41,742 bases of DNA from an uncultured Bacteroidia bacterium (GTDB taxonomy: Bacteria; Bacteroidota; Bacteroidia; Bacteroidales; UBA932): NCBI GenBank assembly GCA_902796555.1, contig CADBPR010000083.1, forward strand, positions 1-41,742. Direction: 5' to 3'. This document shows, one piece after another, positions 27,483 to 35,174 of this stretch; the first letter of the stretch is position 1; every line of letters starts with the position of its first letter. The notes beneath the pieces were generated by a model. That model was not told the origin of the DNA and made no database searches. It saw only the letters and a program-made list of their open reading frames with translations. A program made the translations under genes and the position numbers.

Positions 27483-30439
27483 TTTCCCATTTCAGTCAGT
27501 TTGTCCAGACGCATGCGCACGGCCTCGGGGACATCGTCGTCGCCCGACACGGCCCGATAGCCGTCCCGGATGCTTTCAAAGGTCGCCCGGGCCTGGCGGA
27601 AATCGCCGTTCTCCACGAAGCTGTCGCCCAGAATCAAGAAGGCTTTGGCCATCCAGTAGGTCTGGGTCGTACCGCTTTCAGACAGAGCGTAAACCTGGTT
27701 TTCCACATCCTGGAAACGGCCCCGGTCGAAGCTGTCCAGAATCTGGATATAGGCTGCTTCGGCCCCTTCCGCGGACGTCGGGTCCGCCGCCAGTTCAGCC
27801 ATCAGCGCCATCGCCTGCTCACGCTCGCTGGCCGCCAGCAGGGCCTTGGCCTTGGTAAAGCGGGCCTCGCGGGCATCCGCCGCCTTGATGTCCTTCCAAC
27901 TGGTCACCAGGTCGGCGTATTTGACGGCTTCCTTGTATTCCTTGCCATGATAGGCGGCGCGCATCATACCCTGCAGGGCCAGGAGCTTGTTGCTCTCGAA
28001 ACGGGCCACCTTATGCAGGGTCTCGTAGCCGGTGAAGGCGTCCTGATAGCGCTCCATGCCATAGGACAGGGCCGCGTACTGCGCGGCGGCCTGCTCTACG
28101 AAAGAGCCCTCCCCCGCCTCGAAGACCTGGCGGTAGAGGTCGCAGGCCTGTTCTTTCCGGTCCAGTTCGCGGTAACATTCCGCCATATAGAAACGATTGG
28201 TAGACAGGTATTTGCCCTTCGGATAACGCTGGGCGTAACTCTGCAGGGAAACCAGGGCCTTCTGCCAGTTTCCGGCCAGGTAAATCTGCTCGGCGGAGTT
28301 GAAGAGCATTTCTTCCTTGTCCTCCTCGCTGGTGGCATGGCCGGCCCCTAAGGTCTCCAGGTAGGCCAGGTATTTTTCGGGCTCCTGCTTGGCCTGATAA
28401 ATCGACTCGATGGCCAGCAGGGCGTCGGCCGACCAGTTGGTGGACGGCAGGGTCTTCACCACGCGTTTGTAATAGTCCAGGGCTTTGTCGTATTCCTGGG
28501 CATTCTTGGCGACGGTGCCCAGGCCGATCAGGCCGCGGGCCACGAAGGAGCTGTCCTTGGCATGGCGGACCAGTTTTTCGAAAGAAATGGCCGCCAGGGC
28601 GTCTTTGTGGGTGTCCATATAGGCCCGGCCCAGCTCGTAAAGCGTCTCGTTATAGAAAGGCGTTTCAGGGTTGGCCTTGTTGACGGCGGACAGCAGTTCG
28701 ATTTTGCGGTCTGCATTGCCCGTCAGGCCGAAGGAAACGCCGCACTGGTAATACGGATACAGGTCATCTACCCCGCTGTAGGTGGCAATGGCCTGCTGGT
28801 AGGATGAAATGGCCGAAGGGTAATTCCGGCGGGTGAAATAGCAGTCCGCCTTGCGCAGCATGGCATCCTGGCGGAGGGTATTGTCGTCCCCTTTCAGGTA
28901 TTCGTCGAACCACTTGGCAGCCAGTTCGTAATTGTTTTCTTTGAAGTAGCAGTAGGCGATGTCGTACGGGAGGGCCTTGCCTTCCGGCCGGCCGTCCAGG
29001 GCAGAGATGTTGTACAGGTCGGTGTAGACCGCCCGTGCCTGGGTATAGAGGTCGTCCCGGAAGTAGGACTCGGCCAGCCAGTAGCGGGCCATCTGGTTGA
29101 AGGGGGCGTGCTTGTCGGAATAATAGGCCGCGGCCTTCAGGCAGGGCACGGCATTGCGCCAGGCACCGTTGCGAATCAGCTGGTTCGCACGCAGATAGTT
29201 GGCCTTCATATAGTTGGACCGCATTTCCGGGTCCAGCTCGTCGATGTTGTCAAAGGCGGCGACGGCGCCGGCATAATCGTGGTTCTGCAAGGCGGCCAGT
29301 GCCATGTAGTTGTACACAAGGGGACCGCGCTTCTTGTCGGAATAGGCGGCGAGGTACTGGTCGAAGACCGTCCCGTCCCCGTTCAAGTCGAAACTCAGCT
29401 TGGCCTGGTTGAAGAATGCGTCTTCCTGGATTTCGGGATTGAAAGACACGGCGGCGGCATCTTTGAACGCCTCCAGCGCGGACACCTTGTCACGGGTCTT
29501 GATGTAGCTGTAGGCCAGGTTGTAATTGGCCGCCTGACCGAGGGAGTCGCTGCGGTCCGGCATCCGGGAATATTTCCCGATGGCGCCTTCATAATCGCCG
29601 AGGGCATACAGGAGGGAACCGGCGTAGAACAGGTCGCCGCGGTCATCCCCGCCCATATCGCCGAGGATATCGTAATACTGCTTGGCCTTGGTCGCATCTC
29701 CCTTGACCAGATAGGCTTCCGAGATAATCCGGGCCAGGTGCTGCTGGCGGTCTTTCGGCACTTTGTTGTACATTTCGGCGCCATGGTCCACGACATAGTC
29801 GTAGTCGCCGTCCATGAAACGGCATTCCATGACGTAGTAGTTGCCGATATCGGTGAAGCGGGGGTCCTGGGCCGCCTGTTCGAACCAAGGAATGGCCTCC
29901 TTGAACTGCTCGCGCTCATAGCAGATATATCCCGTCGCATAACGGGAGGGCGCCGTATAGTCGCTCAGCGGCAGGTCCAGCACCCGGGCGAACCCGTGAA
30001 GGGCGCCGTCGTCATCACCAGTCTGGAAGGAGGAATAGGCGCTTTTGAACAAGTATTCCGCCTGGCGGTACGGGTCCACGTCTTCGAAGGGGACAGCGGA
30101 GAAAGCCCGCTCGGCCGCACCGTATGCGCCGGCGTCAAAGAGGTTCAGGCCGTGGCGCCAGTACATTTTGGAGAGCAGCCCCGACCAGGGGTAGCGCTCC
30201 ACGTAACGGTCCAGCAGGACCTCGTAATCCGGAGCCTGCATGCAGATGGCGCACAGGACCGCGTAACCTTCCGCCTGCGGGTCTTCTGGCATGGCTTCAA
30301 AAAGGGTGCGGGCTTGGGCATACATGCCTTTCTCATACAGGGACAGGGCATATTTGAAGTCATCCCCGTCCGTTTTCGCCAGCAATGTTCCTGCGCCCAG
30401 GAAGGCAGCAAGAACCATACATATCCATTTGTATCTCAT
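27479..30439 (-). CDS. Large periplasmic tetratricopeptide-repeat protein
   Basis: The 986-residue protein begins with a signal peptide (MVLAAFLGAGTLLA before KTDGDDFKYAL). The rest is helical TPR-type repeats from end to end; examples are YALSLYEKGMYAQARTLFE, AYCYFKENNYELAAKWFDEY, ALDYYKRVVKTLPSTNWSAD and QIYLAGNWQKALVSLQSYA. No enzymatic motif is apparent. It is probably a scaffold in the periplasm for the beta-barrel encoded immediately downstream with an ATGA overlap. It is transcribed from a promoter (30468-30501) that overlaps the divergent ftsE promoter. Its function is not known from sequence. Confidence 0.88.
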   Translation of the reverse strand: MRYKWICMVLAAFLGAGTLLAKTDGDDFKYALSLYEKGMYAQARTLFEAMPEDPQAEGYAVLCAICMQAPDYEVLLDRYVERYPWSGLLSKMYWRHGLNLFDAGAYGAAERAFSAVPFEDVDPYRQAEYLFKSAYSSFQTGDDDGALHGFARVLDLPLSDYTAPSRYATGYICYEREQFKEAIPWFEQAAQDPRFTDIGNYYVMECRFMDGDYDYVVDHGAEMYNKVPKDRQQHLARIISEAYLVKGDATKAKQYYDILGDMGGDDRGDLFYAGSLLYALGDYEGAIGKYSRMPDRSDSLGQAANYNLAYSYIKTRDKVSALEAFKDAAAVSFNPEIQEDAFFNQAKLSFDLNGDGTVFDQYLAAYSDKKRGPLVYNYMALAALQNHDYAGAVAAFDNIDELDPEMRSNYMKANYLRANQLIRNGAWRNAVPCLKAAAYYSDKHAPFNQMARYWLAESYFRDDLYTQARAVYTDLYNISALDGRPEGKALPYDIAYCYFKENNYELAAKWFDEYLKGDDNTLRQDAMLRKADCYFTRRNYPSAISSYQQAIATYSGVDDLYPYYQCGVSFGLTGNADRKIELLSAVNKANPETPFYNETLYELGRAYMDTHKDALAAISFEKLVRHAKDSSFVARGLIGLGTVAKNAQEYDKALDYYKRVVKTLPSTNWSADALLAIESIYQAKQEPEKYLAYLETLGAGHATSEEDKEEMLFNSAEQIYLAGNWQKALVSLQSYAQRYPKGKYLSTNRFYMAECYRELDRKEQACDLYRQVFEAGEGSFVEQAAAQYAALSYGMERYQDAFTGYETLHKVARFESNKLLALQGMMRAAYHGKEYKEAVKYADLVTSWKDIKAADAREARFTKAKALLAASEREQAMALMAELAADPTSAEGAEAAYIQILDSFDRGRFQDVENQVYALSESGTTQTYWMAKAFLILGDSFVENGDFRQARATFESIRDGYRAVSGDDDVPEAVRMRLDKLTEMGK

Positions 30440-30464
30440 AGTTCTGTCATATTCCTGATAAAAC

Positions 30465-30495
30465 TTACAAATTTAAGCAATTTTCATTATATTTG
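30465..30495 (+). promoter_or_regulatory. Promoter for ftsE-nth
   Basis: TATATTTG (30488-30495) matches the Bacteroidota -7 element. The -33 box at 30465 reads TTA rather than TTG, with 20-base spacing. The ftsE ATG follows at 30515 after a short leader. Confidence 0.6.
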
Positions 30496-30501
30496 CACAA
30501 A
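30468..30501 (-). promoter_or_regulatory. Promoter for the TPR/beta-barrel operon, overlapping the ftsE promoter
   Basis: On the minus strand TAAATTTG (30475-30468) fits TAnnTTTG. TTTG (30501-30498) lies 22 bases upstream, slightly beyond the usual spacing. About 30 bases separate it from the TPR start. It interleaves with the plus-strand promoter at 30465-30495. Confidence 0.55.
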
Positions 30502-30514
30502 TTAGGCGCCACAA

Positions 30515-31231
30515 ATGGAGGATAATAACAAGCAGGTTCTGATATCGTTCCAAGGAGCGGATATCGTCAACGGAGAGACCCCTGTCATCTACGGTCTCAA
30601 CATGGAAGTCTGCGCGGGCGACTTCGTCTATATCGTCGGCAAAGTCGGCACCGGCAAAACCTCGATCATCCGCACGATGATTGCGGAGAATCCGGTCTAC
30701 AAGGGACACGCCGAGGTCTGCGGCTACACCCTCGAGGGCATCAAGGAGAAGGACATTCCCTGGCTGCGCCGCAAACTGGGCGTCATTTTCCAGGACTTCC
30801 AGTTGCTGATGGACCGGACGGTCGAAGACAACCTGGCCTTTGTGCTGCACGCCACCGGATGGAAGGACAACGCGCTGATAGACAAGCGCATCAAGGAAGT
30901 CCTCGCCGATGTGGGGATGGGGAAAAAGGCCCACAAGATGCCCCACCAGCTCTCCGGCGGGGAGCAGCAGCGCATCGCCATCGCACGGGCCCTCCTCAAC
31001 AAGCCGCAGGTGATTCTCGCGGACGAGCCCACCGGCAACCTGGACAACGAGACGGCGGACGGCATCATGCGGCTGCTGACCGGCATCAACAAAGAAGGCA
31101 CGGCCATCGTGATGGTCACCCACAACCGGGGCATTTTCGAGAAATATCAGGGCCGCATCTTCGCCTGCAGCGACGAGAAATGCACCGAACAGATTGATAC
31201 GGACGTCATTGACCTCAGCCTCGTGATATGA
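30515..31231 (+). CDS. ftsE: ABC-transporter ATP-binding protein, FtsE type
   Basis: This 238-residue cytoplasmic ATPase is the partner of FtsX in the divisome, where FtsEX controls cell-wall hydrolases. Motifs are the Walker A variant GKVGTGKTS (42-50, with Val and Thr where Ser/Cys-Gly is common), the Q-loop in VIFQDFQLL, the signature [15 protein letters not shown], Walker [13 protein letters not shown] and the switch His in [16 protein letters not shown] and the short size are typical of FtsE as opposed to LolD, though the two are close. No ftsX lies next to it; the next gene is nth, overlapping by ATGA. The C-terminal tail with CSDEKCTEQ is an extension not needed for ATPase function. 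Confidence 0.82.
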   Translation: MEDNNKQVLISFQGADIVNGETPVIYGLNMEVCAGDFVYIVGKVGTGKTSIIRTMIAENPVYKGHAEVCGYTLEGIKEKDIPWLRRKLGVIFQDFQLLMDRTVEDNLAFVLHATGWKDNALIDKRIKEVLADVGMGKKAHKMPHQLSGGEQQRIAIARALLNKPQVILADEPTGNLDNETADGIMRLLTGINKEGTAIVMVTHNRGIFEKYQGRIFACSDEKCTEQIDTDVIDLSLVI

Positions 31232-31866
31232 CCCGGAAAGAGCGATACAGGGGCATCGTAGACTGGTTTTCCGAGCATGTTCCCGTCGCCGAAAGCGAAC
31301 TGCACTACGACAATGCCTTCCAACTGCTGGTCGCCGTGATGCTGTCGGCGCAATGCACGGACAAACGGGTGAACATGACCACGCCGGCCCTCTTCGCCCG
31401 CTATCCCGACGCAGCCGCCCTGGCCGACGCCACATTCGAGGAACTGTATCCCCTGGTCAGTTCCATTTCCTACCCCAACAGCAAGACCCGCCACCTGATC
31501 GGCATGGCCCGCAAACTGCTCTCCGATTTCGGCGGCGAAGTGCCCGCGGACATGGACGACCTCCAGAGCCTGCCGGGCGTCGGACGGAAAACCGCCAGCG
31601 TCATCGCTTCCATCGTCTACCGCCAGCCCCGCATTGCCGTGGACACCCATGTATTCCGGGTCTCGCACCGCCTCGGTCTTTCGGACGGGAAAACCCCGGA
31701 GGCTGTCCAGCAGGACCTTGAAACCCACATTCCGGTCGACAAACGGGCGATTTCACACCACTGGCTGATTCTCCACGGGCGCTACACCTGCACCGCACGC
31801 AATCCCCGCTGCAGCGACTGCGGACTTACCCCCTGGTGCCGCTCATACACGGGCGGGAAGCAATAG
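31228..31866 (+). CDS. nth: Endonuclease III
   Basis: This 212-residue base-excision DNA glycosylase/AP lyase acts on oxidised pyrimidines. The helix-hairpin-helix is LPGVGRKTAS with catalytic Lys121, followed by Asp139 in IAVDTHVFRVSHRLG, equivalent to Lys120 and Asp138 in E. coli. The C-terminal [4Fe-4S] ligands have the exact Cys-X6-Cys-X2-Cys-X5-Cys spacing (Cys188, Cys195, Cys198, Cys204). LSAQCTDKRVN near the start is also diagnostic. It is coupled to ftsE by ATGA and followed by a strong terminator. Length and motifs are complete. Confidence 0.96.
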   Translation: MTRKERYRGIVDWFSEHVPVAESELHYDNAFQLLVAVMLSAQCTDKRVNMTTPALFARYPDAAALADATFEELYPLVSSISYPNSKTRHLIGMARKLLSDFGGEVPADMDDLQSLPGVGRKTASVIASIVYRQPRIAVDTHVFRVSHRLGLSDGKTPEAVQQDLETHIPVDKRAISHHWLILHGRYTCTARNPRCSDCGLTPWCRSYTGGKQ

Positions 31867-31884
31867 CCCCGCGGCACAAAATAA

Positions 31885-31918
31885 GGCCGGCCCCATCGCA
31901 CACGGATGCGGGCCGGCC
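31885..31918. terminator. Strong bidirectional terminator between nth and the FAD-oxidoreductase gene
   Basis: A perfect 9-bp G+C stem (GGCCGGCCC with GGGCCGGCC) encloses a 16-base loop that can form a further 4-bp stem. It is followed by gtttgttt on the plus strand and ttatttt on the minus strand, so it can serve both convergent transcripts. Confidence 0.85.
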
Positions 31919-31928
31919 GTTTGTTTGG

Positions 31929-31962
31929 CGTGAAACAGCCTATTTCGTGAAACAGCCTATTT
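31929..31962. repeat. Tandem 17-bp direct duplication at a stop codon
   Basis: The unit cgtgaaacagcctattt occurs twice in tandem (31929-31945 and 31946-31962). The second copy contains the TAG stop (complement of 31957-31959) of the minus-strand FAD-oxidoreductase gene; the first copy repeats the stop region just downstream. It looks like a slippage duplication with no effect on the protein. Confidence 0.85.
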
Positions 31963-33834
31963 GAGGTCGCCGTTCCAGTCTACCGGGAACTGGTGGAACG
32001 GGTCCGCCACGTAATCCAGCAACTGACAGAATTCGCAACGGGTAATCGGCCGCTCCATGTCAATGGCACCGATGCCGATGGCCGGCAGGTCTTCTGCCGC
32101 AACCGGGTGTCCGCTGATCAGCGCCACCAGGTCCAGTGCGCCTTCCAGGGAAACCGTTCCGTCTTCTTCCGCGTCCACGCCCAGGTTCTCACCGTAGTAG
32201 TCGGACAGGAAGAGTTCGTCGGCACGCAGCGGGTCGTCGATACGGAACCAGGTCTGGTTCTCCCAGTTGAACGGTTTGCCGTCACCGCGCAGAATGCCGG
32301 TGGCACCGATGCGCTGCACCGCGCCGAAACGGGGATCGCTGTTGTCCAGGTCGTTATACGGCATGATATACATACCGGCCCCGAGCAGGACGTCCTGAAT
32401 CTCACGGACGGACAGGTCACGGACCCGGCAGCCTTTCTGCACCGCCAGCGCGGCCATGGCACCGGAAGCCTGGCCGATCTGCAGCACGACGGGCTGCAGA
32501 CGGGTGGTACCGTTGATGATATTGGTCACGGAAACGGACTTTTCCGCCACAATCAGGTCTTCCACTTCCTTGGGCAGGACCACGCCTGCCGGCAGGCCGA
32601 AGGACGGGATGGGATAGAAGTACAGCTTGGGCAGCTTCATCCACTGGGCGTTACGGTAATGGTGGTGGTCCACCGGATAGGTGCCGCTGCCCAGGGCCGT
32701 GCGGTAGAGGTTGTTCCGGAAGGGGTGGGCGGCATCGTCCACCGTGAAACGCACGACGCCGTCAATCCGGCGGGACTCCCGGTGATAGGGAATGAAGGGC
32801 AGCAGGTCGGGTGTCGGGTACTCATCCTCGGACAGGCCCAGGTTCTTGTAACCCAGCTCCGTCTGCAGGAAATACAGGAAGCCCAGCGTGATGTTCTTGC
32901 AGCTGTCCAGGGCCGCCTGACGGCGCTCCGGTGTAGCATCTATGATATTGACATACACGTCATTGGCATCGACCGGCCAGTTGACCATATACTTGGCGCC
33001 GCCCCGGGTGACGGGGAGTTTGCCGTAGTTCAGCATCATGGATGCGCTCCACAGGGACTGCTTGGTGTCGGCCTTGCGGTAGCCGCTCTGTCCGGGAACG
33101 CCTTCCGTATTGAAATTGTGCGGATTGTCGCAGCAGTTGTAGTACAGCTCCGGATTGTAATCCGCCGGTTTGGCGATGGTCTTGTCGGCATCCGGGCCGT
33201 AATCGGTCAGGGTCATGCAGTAGGTCAGGTCCTGCACGATGTCGTTGGCCTGTTCGGGTGCGATGCTCTCACCTGTTTCAGACCGGGCGTCCATTCCGAT
33301 GGAATAGGGTACGCCGACCGCTTTCGCGACATCCCCGAGCTCCGTCCCGTCAATCAGGATACGGGTCTTCACTTTCTTTTTCCTGCCGTCCTGCTGCAAG
33401 GTCACTTTCCAGCCCCAGGACGTCTTTTTGGCACGCACGAAGGATGTGTTGTACCGAATCTCCAGGAAAGGAGACTGTGCGGCGGCCAGTTCTTTGAAAA
33501 TCGCATCCCCGACATGGGGTTCGAACAGGACATTGCTGACCCATCCGGACTGGAGGGCGCCATAGGAGCCATAGTGGTCGGCCAGGGCGTCCACGAACTC
33601 ATCATACAGGCCGGAACGCATCCGGTAGTTGCCGTCCACGGCGCTGACGCCGGCGCTGGTGAGCATGCCGCCCAGCCAGGTAGACTCCTCGGCAATCAGG
33701 GTTTTCACGCCCATCCGGGCGGCTTGGATACCGGCCGCGGTACCGCTGGCACCGCCTCCGATAATGAGGACATCGGTCTCGCTGGCACAGGACAGGGCCA
33801 GGAACGCTGTCAGGAGAAAACAGATTTTTTTCAT
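31957..33834 (-). CDS. FAD-dependent oxidoreductase lipoprotein
   Basis: The start at 33834 gives MKKICFLLTAFLALSC, a clean lipoprotein signal (Cys16). An upstream in-frame ATG at 33846 would add four residues. The 625-residue protein has the dinucleotide-binding start DVLIIGGGASGTAAGIQAA and IAEESTWLGGMLTSAGVSAVDG, as in the FAD_oxidored family (PF12831) found in many Bacteroidota carbohydrate loci. RILIDGTELGDVAKAVGVPY is another family block. The C-terminal 130 residues contain two segments reminiscent of S-layer-homology repeats (about 495-545: FGAVQRIGATGILRG and PLRADELF; about 585-605: RPITRCEFCQLLDYV). It is the last gene of the minus-strand operon. Substrate is unknown; an exported flavoprotein acting on a sugar or polyol is only a guess. 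Confidence 0.85.
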   Translation of the reverse strand: MKKICFLLTAFLALSCASETDVLIIGGGASGTAAGIQAARMGVKTLIAEESTWLGGMLTSAGVSAVDGNYRMRSGLYDEFVDALADHYGSYGALQSGWVSNVLFEPHVGDAIFKELAAAQSPFLEIRYNTSFVRAKKTSWGWKVTLQQDGRKKKVKTRILIDGTELGDVAKAVGVPYSIGMDARSETGESIAPEQANDIVQDLTYCMTLTDYGPDADKTIAKPADYNPELYYNCCDNPHNFNTEGVPGQSGYRKADTKQSLWSASMMLNYGKLPVTRGGAKYMVNWPVDANDVYVNIIDATPERRQAALDSCKNITLGFLYFLQTELGYKNLGLSEDEYPTPDLLPFIPYHRESRRIDGVVRFTVDDAAHPFRNNLYRTALGSGTYPVDHHHYRNAQWMKLPKLYFYPIPSFGLPAGVVLPKEVEDLIVAEKSVSVTNIINGTTRLQPVVLQIGQASGAMAALAVQKGCRVRDLSVREIQDVLLGAGMYIMPYNDLDNSDPRFGAVQRIGATGILRGDGKPFNWENQTWFRIDDPLRADELFLSDYYGENLGVDAEEDGTVSLEGALDLVALISGHPVAAEDLPAIGIGAIDMERPITRCEFCQLLDYVADPFHQFPVDWNGDLK

Positions 33835-33879
33835 ATCAGCATTCAATTATGGAATGTTGAAAAGAAACATGAACGAAAT

Positions 33880-33923
33880 CTGTCTGCTTTCCCGGCTCGG
33901 AAACAGACCGGGAAAACAGACAG
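33880..33923 (-). terminator. Long stem-loop between the epimerase and FAD-oxidoreductase genes
   Basis: A 16-bp stem with one mismatch (CTGTCTG.TTTCCCGG with CCGGGAAA.CAGACAG) and a 12-base loop lies after the epimerase stop and about 45 bases before the oxidoreductase start. On the minus strand it is followed by a moderately T-rich run (ATTTCGTTC). It may terminate part of the transcripts or protect the upstream mRNA. I see no promoter between it and the next gene. Confidence 0.65.
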
Positions 33924-33936
33924 AATCAAAGTGGGT

Positions 33937-35121
33937 TTATTTCGCGAGATCTTCCAGCATGGTACCAATCTGGTACAGGCCTCTGGGCACATGGAAACAG
34001 CCTTTCCACTTGCCGCCCTTCAGCGGGAGGAGCACCTCGCCGCGACGGTTCAGATAGCCGAACCACTCGGGGTACTCGGTATCCTTGAAGTGCTTCCACA
34101 TGTACTCGTCCAGCTTGAGGAACCACTCCAGGCACTTCTTGTTGCCGGTGAGTTGGTATCCCTTGAGCATGGCGATGGAAGACTCCAGGTGGACCCACCA
34201 GAGCTTCTGATCCCACTCCAGTTCCTGGGTCGGGTAACCCTTGCGGTCCATGAAGTAGAAAATGCCGCCGTATTCCTTGTCCCAGCCGTAGTCAATCACG
34301 CGGAGGGCGATTTCCGTCGCCTTCTCCACCAGTTCCTTGCGGCCCAGGCGGACACCCAGGTTCATCAGGAACCAGAGGGCCTCGAGGTCATGACCCGGAT
34401 TCACGCGGCGTCCTTCGAAGCAGTCCACCAGGCTGCCGTCCGGGGCGAGGTTTTCCACCATCACGCCGAGGTCGGGCTGGTAGAACACGTCCAGCACCTC
34501 GTGCAGACACTCTTCGATGGTCTTGTCCATCAGAGCGGGGTTGTCAATGATTTTCTCCACCTCCAGGGCCATGTTGCAGATGATCATCGGCAGGGCGAAG
34601 TCCTTCATCGGACGGGTGCCGGGATGACCTTTGCTCCAACGGCCTTTCGGATTGCCCCGACGGGCCAGAATCCGGTCGAAGGTCTTCTTGGCCAGTTCCG
34701 CATACTCCTCGCTGCCGGTTGCTTCGGCGTACTGCGCAAAGGCCATGCAGGCGAAAGTATTGGAGAAAATGTTGTACGGGTCGATGAGGGGTTTTCCCTC
34801 ACGCGTCAAGGAGAAGTAGAAATCATAGTCCCCTTCCCAGCCATGATCCTTCAGGAATTTGGCGCCGTGTGCGGCGCAGTCGAGCCATTCCTGCCTCTTT
34901 TCCAGTTTGTTGTAGAGCATGGAGAACATCCACACTTCCCGGCCCTGGAGCCAAACGAACTTATCCGTGTCAAAGACGCTACCGTCCCGGTTCAGACACG
35001 TAAAATAACCGCCATACTCCTTGTCCTGGGACTTTTCAAGCCAGAAAGGAAGCACATTGTCGAGGAGCTCGCTGCGGTAGCGGGCCGCCATTGCTTTGAA
35101 ATCAATTTCAGACATAATCAT
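33937..35121 (-). CDS. N-acylglucosamine 2-epimerase (AGE) family sugar epimerase/isomerase
   Basis: The 394-residue protein has no signal peptide, so it is cytoplasmic. It has the (alpha/alpha)6-barrel signatures of the AGE family: NVLPFWLEKSQDKEYGGYFT, KFVWLQGREVWMFSMLY, an Arg and His244 in RVNPGHDLEALWFLM, and His311 in KLWWVHLESSIAML, the latter two being the usual catalytic histidines. Activities in the family include GlcNAc/ManNAc 2-epimerase and cellobiose/mannose-type epimerases. Within a PUL-like operon it would interconvert an imported sugar. ATG codons at 35121 and 35115 are both possible starts. The specific sugar cannot be decided from the motifs. Confidence 0.88.
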   Translation of the reverse strand: MIMSEIDFKAMAARYRSELLDNVLPFWLEKSQDKEYGGYFTCLNRDGSVFDTDKFVWLQGREVWMFSMLYNKLEKRQEWLDCAAHGAKFLKDHGWEGDYDFYFSLTREGKPLIDPYNIFSNTFACMAFAQYAEATGSEEYAELAKKTFDRILARRGNPKGRWSKGHPGTRPMKDFALPMIICNMALEVEKIIDNPALMDKTIEECLHEVLDVFYQPDLGVMVENLAPDGSLVDCFEGRRVNPGHDLEALWFLMNLGVRLGRKELVEKATEIALRVIDYGWDKEYGGIFYFMDRKGYPTQELEWDQKLWWVHLESSIAMLKGYQLTGNKKCLEWFLKLDEYMWKHFKDTEYPEWFGYLNRRGEVLLPLKGGKWKGCFHVPRGLYQIGTMLEDLAK

Positions 35122-35132
35122 TGGGTTTAGGA

Positions 35133-35159
35133 GGGCTGCCCGCGGGGACCGGGCAGCCC
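35133..35159. other. Perfect 10-bp inverted repeat between the BACON-protein and epimerase genes
   Basis: GGGCTGCCCG and CGGGCAGCCC frame a 7-base loop in the 53-base gap. The T-rich tract lies on its plus-strand side, the wrong side for a classical minus-strand terminator. An RNA-processing or attenuating hairpin for the minus-strand operon is more likely than a simple terminator. Confidence 0.6.
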
Positions 35160-35174
35160 GTTTATCTCGTTGTT

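Noticed and set aside
30515..31231. LolD or another lipoprotein-release ATPase instead of FtsE
   Set aside because: Possible, since the families are close, but [10 protein letters not shown] and the overall match favour FtsE. No LolC/E-type permease is adjacent.
31993..35130. A 1045-codon open frame on the plus strand opposite the oxidoreductase and epimerase genes
   Set aside because: It is antisense to two well-supported genes and crosses their intergenic hairpin. Its translation shows no family motif and reflects GC-rich codon bias.
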